From assembly GCF_001612785.1 (NCBI RefSeq), contig NZ_BDBC01000046.1:1-64000 (forward strand): DNA of 64,000 nucleotides, given 5' to 3'. Each line of letters opens with the position of its first letter. Positions within the stretch are counted from its first letter, which is position 1. Made by a program: the position numbers and the translations under genes. Below, piece after piece: positions 47,078 through 53,321 of the stretch. The DNA is from Nocardia beijingensis NBRC 16342. GTDB taxonomy: Bacteria; Actinomycetota; Actinomycetes; Mycobacteriales; Mycobacteriaceae. Below the pieces are notes generated by a model. It had not been told where the DNA came from and searched no databases. It saw nothing but the letters and a program-made list of their open reading frames with translations.

Positions 47078-47896
47078 ATGCCCTACTTCGAATCGCACGA
47101 CGGCACCACCCTGCACTACCAGGACTGGGGTTCCGGACAGCCGGTGCTCTTCCTGGCCGGTGGCTGGTTGAGCAGCACTTCGTGGGAGCTGCAAATGCTG
47201 CCGCTGTCCAAGCAGGGCCTGCGGTGCCTGTCGTATGACCGGCGTGGGCACGGCAAGTCGGACTGGGTCGGGCACGGGTACGACTACGACACGCTGGCCG
47301 CGGATCTGGCCGCATTCTTGGACCATCTCGATCTGCGCGAAGTCACCGTGATCGCGCATTCGATGGCGGGCGGTGAGATCGTCCGGTATCTGACCCGCTA
47401 CGGCAGCGATCGGATCAGCCGGGTCGCGCTGGTATCGGTGACGATGCCGTATTTCGCGCAGGCCGAGGACAATCCGAACGGCGTGCCGAAGGCGGTCTTC
47501 GATGCGGTGGGCGCGGCTCGCGCGGCGGATCGGCCGCTGTGGATGGAGCAGAACGCGCAGGCATTCTTCGCGACGCATCTGGGCAACCAGGTGTCTTCGG
47601 CGCGAATCGCGTGGATGGTGCAGAAGTGCATGGACTGTTCACTTCTCGCCGCGGACGAGATCATGAACACGATCTACCACGCCGACTTCCGCGACGAGTT
47701 GCGCGCGCTCACTGTGCCCACGCTGGTCATCCACGGTGACGCCGACGCCTCGGCTCCCATCGACCTCTGCGGTCGGGTGATCAAGGATCTGATTCCCGGC
47801 AACACCTACAAGGAATACCCGGCGACCGGACACGGCATCATGATCTCGCACGCCACCCAGCTCAATGCCGACATCCTCGATTTCATCAAGGCATAA
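47078..47896 (+). CDS. Alpha/beta hydrolase (non-heme chloroperoxidase/esterase-like)
   Basis: 272 residues from the ATG at 47078, 6 nt after a GGAG site. The catalytic triad is visible: Ser in VIAHSMAGGEIV, Asp in VIHGDADASAPI and His in YPATGHGIMISH. The start MPYFESHDGTTLHYQDWGSG and SYDRRGHGKSDW are like arylesterase/non-heme haloperoxidase proteins. The substrate is unknown. It stands alone between two copies of the terminator hairpin. Confidence 0.93.
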   Translation: MPYFESHDGTTLHYQDWGSGQPVLFLAGGWLSSTSWELQMLPLSKQGLRCLSYDRRGHGKSDWVGHGYDYDTLAADLAAFLDHLDLREVTVIAHSMAGGEIVRYLTRYGSDRISRVALVSVTMPYFAQAEDNPNGVPKAVFDAVGAARAADRPLWMEQNAQAFFATHLGNQVSSARIAWMVQKCMDCSLLAADEIMNTIYHADFRDELRALTVPTLVIHGDADASAPIDLCGRVIKDLIPGNTYKEYPATGHGIMISHATQLNADILDFIKA

Positions 47897-47921
47897 GGCC
47901 CGCATGATCATCAACGCGAGC

Positions 47922-47954
47922 GAGGGCACGGACTCGCATAGAGTCCGTGCCCTC
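47922..47954 (-). terminator. Terminator hairpin, copy 2
   Basis: gagggcacggactc-gcata-gagtccgtgccctc: perfect 14-bp stem. It follows the rpsN remnant on the minus strand and the hydrolase gene on the plus strand, so it can serve both. Confidence 0.75.
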
Positions 47955-47996
47955 TCGCTCAGGTGTTCAGTTGGTGACGCTCAGCAGAGCGTCAGC

Positions 47997-48095
47997 TCAC
48001 CAAGAACTCTTGTGCACGCCGGGCAGTTCGCCACGGTGCGCCGTCTCGCGCAGGCACTCGCGGCACAGGCCGAACTTGCGGTAGACCGCGTGGCA
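47997..48095 (-). pseudogene. rpsN remnant (C-terminal ~31 codons of S14)
   Basis: The minus frame ending at the TGA at 47997 reads HAVYRKFGLCRECLRE and then TAHRGELPGVHKSSW, the C-terminus of S14. It differs from the intact gene (CRVCLREMAH) at two residues, and no start or N-terminal Zn-finger half is present. The junction with unrelated sequence lies near 48095-48115. The substitutions suggest either decay or an origin from another strain's rpsN. Confidence 0.88.
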
Positions 48096-48164
48096 GCGGG
48101 GCGCAGCGGGTGCGTGTCGTCAGGGAATCGTGAAGCGTTGAAGTCACTGGAGATCTAGCAGCCG

Positions 48165-48467
48165 TCAGAAACTTCCGGTCAGGTAGATCATCATCACGCT
48201 CAGCGCCAACACACCTACCGCAAATCCTACGGCCTCTGGCCGCGCACGCGGAAAGAGGAACCAGACAGCAGCCGAGATGGCAACAGCGACGAGCGGTGCC
48301 GTCCGATAGTCCCAAGGGAAGGGGACAAGATCGGTATCCGGGTCGGTGTACAAGAGCATGAACGGCCATGCCGCGCAGATCGAAGCCAGCAGTGTGACGA
48401 CCCGCCCCAAAGATCGGCCGAACCGCCTGCCGCCCTCATTCTTTGATGACGACAAGCGACGTCCCAT
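48165..48467 (-). CDS. Small membrane protein, candidate immunity protein
   Basis: 100 residues with three hydrophobic segments: VVTLLASICAAWPFMLLY, APLVAVAISAAVWFLF and AVGFAVGVLALSVMMIYL. It overlaps the end of the DUF6973 toxin gene by 32 nt. A membrane protein placed directly after a toxin is a common immunity arrangement (inference). No family is recognised. Confidence 0.6.
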   Translation of the reverse strand: MGRRLSSSKNEGGRRFGRSLGRVVTLLASICAAWPFMLLYTDPDTDLVPFPWDYRTAPLVAVAISAAVWFLFPRARPEAVGFAVGVLALSVMMIYLTGSF

Positions 48468-49479
48468 CGACGTTGTTGTAGTTCATATGGTTCGGATCGA
48501 CAACCTGTGCCTCGTGCGCGTAGCGGATGCAGGTGTCGATGATCGCCTGACGGTTACCTTCCAACCGCAAGCCGACCTGCCGACCCGTGTGGTTGTTCCA
48601 CTCGTCCATCTCTTTGGAGCCGTTCAAAGGACTGGGCTTATCCTTTTCATGGGCATCCGCCAGTCGCTTGGCGAAGTCGGCGTTCGCGGATTCCGTCGTC
48701 AATCCCTGCCAGATGCAATGCCGGGCGGCGTCTTGCCGGGTCGACTCGGGATCGCCAGGAAATGCCTTGGCGGATTCGTCCTGCGCGATCTGCTTGTCCC
48801 GCCGCTCCCGGGAATTATTGCAGTCCCGAGGGTTGTTCAGGCAGACCGATTTCTCGTTCTCGCCGAGGTCGCTCCAGCTGCCATATCCATCGTTGATGGG
48901 CTTGGCTTGCGGTTGCCCGGCTGGTGTCTGCTCGGACCCCGGCAGGTCGGCGAAAGCATCGGTGATCGCCCGAGTAGCGGCGGTGTCGGCGGCATCCGCT
49001 TGGTTGAGGGCCTCCTTGATCGCGGCAGTCCGGATTTCGGCGTCGGCCTCCAGCGCTCTCATGGCAGTCTGGAGCCGGTCGGGGTCGCTCACGGTCGCCA
49101 GCAGCGTTTGCTGCGTAGAGGCCGCGGGTGTGCAGGTTCCGTCTTCGGCGACCGTGTAGCCCTTCTCCTCGGCTATCCGCACAGCGGTGGCGACGGCTGC
49201 CTGTGCCGCAGCGAGTTCGGTAGCACCGGAGCGCGCCGCATCGGCGCCCAGCTCCAGCGCCTTTCGGAGCTTGCCGGTATCGGACTGGACGGCTTCGTAT
49301 TCGCCGCGCATCGCATTGCCCGATTCGCCCTGCCAACTGTCGAGGGACTTGTCCACCGCACGATACTGGTTGTCCAACGCGCCGGCCAGCTCGTGGGCCT
49401 GCTGCGCCCATCGATCCGCCTGAGCGGTCAGTACGTCGGGGCGCAGGGCGAGGACCTGGGATTTCGTGAGCGCGTTCAC
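48436..49479 (-). CDS. WXG100-type toxin with C-terminal DUF6973-like domain
   Basis: 347 residues. The N-terminal 100 residues are WXG100-like (helices and the turn LDSWQGESGNAMRGEYEAVQ). A helical spacer follows. The C-terminal ~110 residues have STRQDAARHCIWQGLTTESA, a later AHEKD, and KEMDEWNNHTGRQVGLRLEG, the RHxxW...AHE...MDxxNNxxGR pattern of DUF6973, which is frequent at the ends of bacterial secreted toxins. The conserved H, H-E, D and N residues could form an active or metal site. The start overlaps the stop of the EspC-like gene (ATGA). Confidence 0.85.
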   Translation of the reverse strand: MNALTKSQVLALRPDVLTAQADRWAQQAHELAGALDNQYRAVDKSLDSWQGESGNAMRGEYEAVQSDTGKLRKALELGADAARSGATELAAAQAAVATAVRIAEEKGYTVAEDGTCTPAASTQQTLLATVSDPDRLQTAMRALEADAEIRTAAIKEALNQADAADTAATRAITDAFADLPGSEQTPAGQPQAKPINDGYGSWSDLGENEKSVCLNNPRDCNNSRERRDKQIAQDESAKAFPGDPESTRQDAARHCIWQGLTTESANADFAKRLADAHEKDKPSPLNGSKEMDEWNNHTGRQVGLRLEGNRQAIIDTCIRYAHEAQVVDPNHMNYNNVDGTSLVVIKE

Positions 49480-49793
49480 GGCAGATCCAGCCCGGTATCC
49501 ATGAATCCCGCAGCGCGAGCGCTGTCTTGGGTCAGGAACTGAGCGATCGCCGTATCGGTGGTGTCGCCAAGGGTCTGCATGTTCGCGGCAGCCCGCAACA
49601 TCGCACCGTCGATCGCGGCGCGAGCGGTACCGCAGGCCCCGAGGACCCGGCTCGCGGCCAGCCCATCCGTGACGCCGTCAGCGAGCGAATTGGCCAGGCC
49701 GAGAGCGCTGAGCGTCGACGTCGTCGCCGCGAAGGTGTCGGCCAGCTGCCGGATATCGTCCGGATCGAAGTGGAACTGGTCGAGCGCACTCAT
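49476..49793 (-). CDS. EspC-like type VII secretion target
   Basis: 105 residues: MSALDQFHFDPDDIRQLADT at the start, two helices, and LGDTTDTAIAQFLTQDSARA near the end. The length and the helix pattern fit the EspC/DUF2580 family of ESX-secreted partners. It overlaps the toxin start by ATGA, so it is coupled to it. Confidence 0.75.
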   Translation of the reverse strand: MSALDQFHFDPDDIRQLADTFAATTSTLSALGLANSLADGVTDGLAASRVLGACGTARAAIDGAMLRAAANMQTLGDTTDTAIAQFLTQDSARAAGFMDTGLDLP

Positions 49794-49875
49794 ATCGTCT
49801 CCCCCCTACCGCGCATGGCGTTTCGTGCGACCACTATAGGCAGCAGATCGGACATGTGCACTGCGATCACCCTTG

Positions 49876-50727
49876 CTAGTGCCGCCCCACCTCCCAGTCG
49901 CCCCAGTGATCGTCGAGCTCGTATCGATCGTCCTCGGCGCGATCGGATTCAGGGAACTGCGGTTCGAGCCAGGCTGGTATGGGCACGGGATCTTGGACCG
50001 TTTGGCTCGGACCGGTCCGCGCGTCGACGGCTTGCCGGTCATCCGGCAGAGAAAGAAAGTTCGGGCATAGAGAGTCACGACCGTCATCCGCACGATCCGC
50101 ACGCGCCACCTCGACACGGCGTGGTGCCCTTCGCGGTGGAGGAGGCTCCGGGGTAGCGGTGAAGTAGAAGTCCTCGTCATCGGGCGAGTCGAACGGCTGG
50201 ATGACGTGCGCCATGGATTCGTGCTGCGAGGCATCGCCTTTCAACGCGGAGCCGGAATCAGAAGCACCGCGGGCGCGAGAGGGCGAGTACGTGTCGCGCG
50301 CGGACCAGGCCCCGGTGTCCGCATCAGCACTGGTGTCGGAATACGAGTCCGAACGGACGTGATCTCCGGCAGCAGGGCGTAGATGCTCCTCGAGCGGGTG
50401 ATGAGATTCGGCGGCACCGGCGGCAGGAGTCTCGTCGCCCTCCGGCGAAGACGCATCGTTGCCGCTGTCGCGAAGTTGCTCGACGGCCTCCCGTACAGCT
50501 GCCCCCGCCTGCGCGAACGCGACCTTGTGCAATTCCACTACGACATCGGCCAACTGGTACACCGTCAGCCGCGCCGCCGCGTCACCCAACTCGATGGAGT
50601 ACAACACCCCGTTCGCCCCGACCACGACGGTGACAGAACCGTCCGAGGACGAAGCCGTCCCCCGCGAACGCGCCATGGCGTCTTGGAGCCGCTCGATTCG
50701 CTGCGTTTCCGAGCTCATGTGCTCCAT
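49876..50727 (-). CDS. YbaB/EbfC-like protein with long acidic tail
   Basis: 283 residues; MEHMSSETQRIERLQDAMAR is followed by beta strands (GSVTVVVGANGVLYSIELGD) and a helix (LADVVVELHKVAFAQAGAAV), the YbaB layout in the first ~100 residues. The remaining ~180 residues are disordered, rich in S/D/E/P. It precedes the EspC-like and toxin genes, the same relation as at 30081-30575 before the giant gene. A tethering or chaperone role is inferred. Confidence 0.75.
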   Translation of the reverse strand: MEHMSSETQRIERLQDAMARSRGTASSSDGSVTVVVGANGVLYSIELGDAAARLTVYQLADVVVELHKVAFAQAGAAVREAVEQLRDSGNDASSPEGDETPAAGAAESHHPLEEHLRPAAGDHVRSDSYSDTSADADTGAWSARDTYSPSRARGASDSGSALKGDASQHESMAHVIQPFDSPDDEDFYFTATPEPPPPRRAPRRVEVARADRADDGRDSLCPNFLSLPDDRQAVDARTGPSQTVQDPVPIPAWLEPQFPESDRAEDDRYELDDHWGDWEVGRH

Positions 50728-50857
50728 CTCACCCCCCGGCTTTCCCGCTCCAGCTTACTTGCGACTGGAAAGATCGGAAATCGTCTGCGGAAAGCGTCCT
50801 TGTCGGCGCTGCGTTACTCTGGCGCGAGAACCGGCCGAGGTTGGAGAGGGGCGTCCT

Positions 50858-51148
50858 ATGTCGAACGAACAGCGCCCACGTCCCGATGATGCACGCACGC
50901 TCGCGGGCGCTTTCGCCGCAGCGGGCCTTCTCGTCGCCGCCACCAGTCGTCCAACAGTGGACGACCTGGACGCCGCGTTGCCCGACACCACGGTACTGAA
51001 ATCATGCGATACCGCAGCGCAACTCGTGGACCGAGTACTTCGGGAAACCGCGAATCGACTGCAACACTCGAGTGCGGCAACACTGCGTGCGGCCGAGTCC
51101 CGTGACCGCCGAGGAACACAACTACCCGACGTCGCACTCTGCTTCTGA
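50858..51148 (+). CDS. Small unknown protein
   Basis: 96 residues, MSNEQRPRPDDARTLAGAFA at the start and RLQHSSAATLRAAESRDRRG near the end. A GGAGAGGGG ribosome site lies 8 nt before the ATG. It is divergent from the YbaB-like gene. It is helical with no signal peptide. No family is recognised. Confidence 0.5.
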   Translation: MSNEQRPRPDDARTLAGAFAAAGLLVAATSRPTVDDLDAALPDTTVLKSCDTAAQLVDRVLRETANRLQHSSAATLRAAESRDRRGTQLPDVALCF

Positions 51149-51460
51149 GGTTGCCGGCCAGCCCCTTTCTCGAGTCGCCGCGACAACGCCGACGCGGTCA
51201 TCGCAGCGGCCGCCGCCTGACAGACCCGCTCTGTTCGCCTTTGCCGCAGCAGTCGACCGCTCGCCGTGCCGCCCGTACCGTCCGCCGAGTCACCGGCTTG
51301 GTGGCCAGGCCGTACTTCCAGCGAAGGTCAGTCAACGGCGCGGCATATTCTTCGGCACCGGCCGTGCCGGATCTGAAGTGCATCCGACAAAGCACCCGGT
51401 GGAATCAGCGGTCGAAAGGCGCTGAGGGGGTGCCGGAAACATCAACGAAGTGCCGCCGAA
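51149..51460. other. Intergenic region, no gene supported
   Basis: About 310 bp between the small + strand gene and the rpsN terminator. The open frames here have no ribosome site or recognisable product. It may contain decayed sequence from the insertion. Confidence 0.5.
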
Positions 51461-51680
51461 ATGCGAGCGAGGGCACGGACTCGCATGGAGTCCGTGCCCT
51501 CGTTCAGGTGTTCAGTTGGTGACGCTCAGCAGAGCGTCAGCTCACCAGGAGCTCTTGTGCACGCCCGGCAGCTCGCCGCGGTGCGCCATTTCGCGCAGGC
51601 ACACGCGGCAGAGGCCGAACTTGCGGTAGACCGCGTGGGGGCGGGCGCAGCGCTGGCAGCGGGTGTAGGCGCGGACAGCG
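51461..51680. repeat. Direct repeat DR2 (terminator plus rpsN 3' end, intact copy)
   Basis: Partner of 47914-48115. It includes the hairpin 51468-51502 and the last ~45 codons of rpsN. It marks one side of the 3.35-kb toxin segment. Confidence 0.85.
51468..51502 (-). terminator. Terminator of the rplN-rpsN half-operon
   Basis: cgagggcacggactc-gcatg-gagtccgtgccctcg: perfect 15-bp stem, 5-nt loop, about 40 nt after the rpsN stop at 51542. It should end the upstream half of the spc operon, so rpsH needs its own promoter. Confidence 0.8.
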
Positions 51681-51727
51681 AACTTCGGCTTGGCGTTGGC
51701 CTTGTTGACCAGTGCTTTCTTAGCCAT
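51542..51727 (-). CDS. rpsN: 30S ribosomal protein S14, type Z
   Basis: 61 residues (MAKKALVNKANAKPKFAVRA at the start) with two CxxC zinc motifs (RCQRC and CRVC), so it is the zinc-binding C+ form. It follows rplE by 4 nt. It is the last gene of the rplN-side half-operon because of the split described in the findings. Confidence 0.98.
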   Translation of the reverse strand: MAKKALVNKANAKPKFAVRAYTRCQRCARPHAVYRKFGLCRVCLREMAHRGELPGVHKSSW

Positions 51728-51731
51728 GTGC

Positions 51732-52295
51732 TCAGTTCTCCTTGAACGGGAAGCCGAGGTGCTTGAGCAGGGCACGGCCTTCTTCGTTGTTGGTCGCGGT
51801 GGTCACCACGGTGATGTCCATACCACGCGGGCGGTCGATCTTGTCGACGTCGATCTCGTGGAACATCGACTGCTCGCTCAGGCCGAACGTGTAGTTGCCG
51901 TTGCCGTCGAACTGCTTCGGCGACAGGCCGCGGAAGTCGCGGATACGCGGCAGCGCGATGGAGACCAGGCGGTCCAGGAACTCCCACATCCGGTCGCCGC
52001 GCAGGGTGACCTTGGCGCCGATCGGCATGCCCTCACGCAGCTTGAACTGCGCGATGGACTTGGTCGCCTTGCGGATCTGCGGCTTCTGACCGGTGATCAG
52101 GGCCAGGTCCTCGACGGCGCCGTTGATCAGCTTCGCGTCGCGGGCGGCGTCGCCGACACCCATGTTGACGACGACCTTCACCACGCCGGGGATCTGCATC
52201 ACATTGGCGTAGCCGAATTCCTTGTTCAGCGCGTCCTTGATCTCTTCGCGGTAGCGCTGCTTCAGCCGGGGCTGCACTTTTTCCGTCGTGGTCAT
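51732..52295 (-). CDS. rplE: 50S ribosomal protein L5
   Basis: 187 residues, full length, with LKQRYREEIKDALNKEFGYA at the N-terminus, GDAARDAKLINGAVEDLALI and DRPRGMDITVVTTATNNEEG at the C-terminus. It binds 5S rRNA and contacts the P-site tRNA. It is 1 nt from rplX. Confidence 0.98.
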   Translation of the reverse strand: MTTTEKVQPRLKQRYREEIKDALNKEFGYANVMQIPGVVKVVVNMGVGDAARDAKLINGAVEDLALITGQKPQIRKATKSIAQFKLREGMPIGAKVTLRGDRMWEFLDRLVSIALPRIRDFRGLSPKQFDGNGNYTFGLSEQSMFHEIDVDKIDRPRGMDITVVTTATNNEEGRALLKHLGFPFKEN

Positions 52296-52296
52296 G

Positions 52297-52614
52297 TCAG
52301 ATGTCCTTCCCGTTCTTACGGGAGATCCGGACCCGCTTGCCGCTCTCCTCGTCGGTCCGGTAGCCGACGCGGGCCGGCTTGCCGTCGGAGTCGACGACCA
52401 TCACGTTGGAGACGTGGATGGGGGCTTCCTGGGTCACGATGCCGCCCGAGGAGGCGCCGCGCTGGTTGGCGGAGTTCGCGACGTGCTTCTTGATCCGGTT
52501 CACGCCCTCGACGAGAACCCGGTTCTCCTTCGGGTAGGCCTGGATGACCTTGCCCTTGGCACCCTTGTCCTTGCCCGAGATGACGAGCACGGTGTCGCCC
52601 TTGTGCACCTTCAT
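52297..52614 (-). CDS. rplX: 50S ribosomal protein L24
   Basis: 105 residues. MKVHKGDTVLVISGKDKGAK is the KOW motif region; PIHVSNVMVVDSDGKPARVG follows. It starts assembly of the large subunit. It is 1 nt from rplN and rplE, so translation is coupled. Confidence 0.98.
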   Translation of the reverse strand: MKVHKGDTVLVISGKDKGAKGKVIQAYPKENRVLVEGVNRIKKHVANSANQRGASSGGIVTQEAPIHVSNVMVVDSDGKPARVGYRTDEESGKRVRISRKNGKDI

Positions 52615-52615
52615 G

Positions 52616-52984
52616 TCAGAGCACCTCCGGGGCCAGCGAGACGATCTTCATGAACTTCTTGTCGCGCAGCTCGCGGCCGACCGGGCCGAAGATGCGGGTG
52701 CCGCGCGGGTCGTTGTCCGCCTTGATGAGCACGGCCGCGTTCTCGTCGAAACGGATGTAGGAACCGTCCGGACGGCGGCGCTCCTTGGTGGTGCGCACGA
52801 CAACGGCCTTGACGACGTCACCCCGCTTCACGTTGCCGCCGGGGATGGCGTCCTTCACGGTAGCGACGATGATGTCGCCGATACCGGCATAGCGACGCGA
52901 CGAACCGCCGAGAACGCGGATGCAAAGGATCTCCTTCGCGCCCGTGTTGTCGGCGACGCGCAGTCGCGACTCCTGCTGAATCAC
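52616..52984 (-). CDS. rplN: 50S ribosomal protein L14
   Basis: 122 residues, canonical L14: MIQQESRLRVADNTGAKEIL at the N-terminus and GTRIFGPVGRELRDKKFMKI at the C-terminus. It is the first gene of the spc operon, with a ~180-bp leader up to the promoter motif at 53166-53171. Confidence 0.98.
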   Translation of the reverse strand: MIQQESRLRVADNTGAKEILCIRVLGGSSRRYAGIGDIIVATVKDAIPGGNVKRGDVVKAVVVRTTKERRRPDGSYIRFDENAAVLIKADNDPRGTRIFGPVGRELRDKKFMKIVSLAPEVL

Positions 52985-53151
52985 TTCAGCGTCCTCCTTG
53001 ACCTGGACGTATGTGCACGCCGGATTGCCGACCCGACGGGCATGGTCGGTTGCCCTCCGGACGCGCGCCTGCCAGCGGTTTTCTCGGTTCTGACCAGAAA
53101 CGCGGAACCAACCTCTGGGGGTTCACTGCCGGATTGCGGGCACAGCTCCCG

Positions 53152-53173
53152 CAGGCAACCGGTCTAGTGTAGG
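53152..53173 (-). promoter_or_regulatory. Promoter-proximal element of rplN
   Basis: caggcaaccg, g, tctagtgtagg (+ strand). On the minus strand it contains the -10 TACACT (53166-53171). It is the same as 41426-41447 apart from one base. A canonical -35 is not obvious here. Confidence 0.6.
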
Positions 53174-53321
53174 GGAATCCGCAGGTCGTTCCCAAATCGG
53201 GGCCACACGTCGCTGCCCGTTTCCCCAATCCCGGCCGGTCCGGCGCGGCGCCGGTAGCCTCGTGTCCTGCAAGGCTGTCTTCGTACATCAGCGGCACCGC
53301 CGCGTCGGGGAGAGGATTCTC

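Larger units (their letters stand above)
47914..48115. repeat. Direct repeat DR1 (terminator plus rpsN 3' end, decayed copy)
   Basis: About 200 bp closely matching 51461-51680 (same strand): the hairpin, the word ggtgttcagttggtgacgct, and the 3' end of rpsN. The match fades past about 48095 with small indels. The 3.35 kb between the two copies holds the DUF6973 toxin cassette. Confidence 0.85.

Noticed and set aside
47992..48369. Minus-strand frame running through the rpsN remnant
   Set aside because: It reads the remnant in the wrong frame. The S14-like residues occur only in the frame ending at 47997.
48227..48439. 70-codon minus frame starting with an ATGA overlap at the DUF6973 toxin stop
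   Set aside because: The start is attractive, but the product is a random-looking Ser/Arg-rich shadow, while the other frame (48165-48467) gives three clean membrane segments.
41265..51541. Classical integrative element with integrase and att sites
   Set aside because: No integrase, transposase or tRNA gene is visible, and the repeats are r-protein gene ends, so recombination is a better explanation than site-specific integration.
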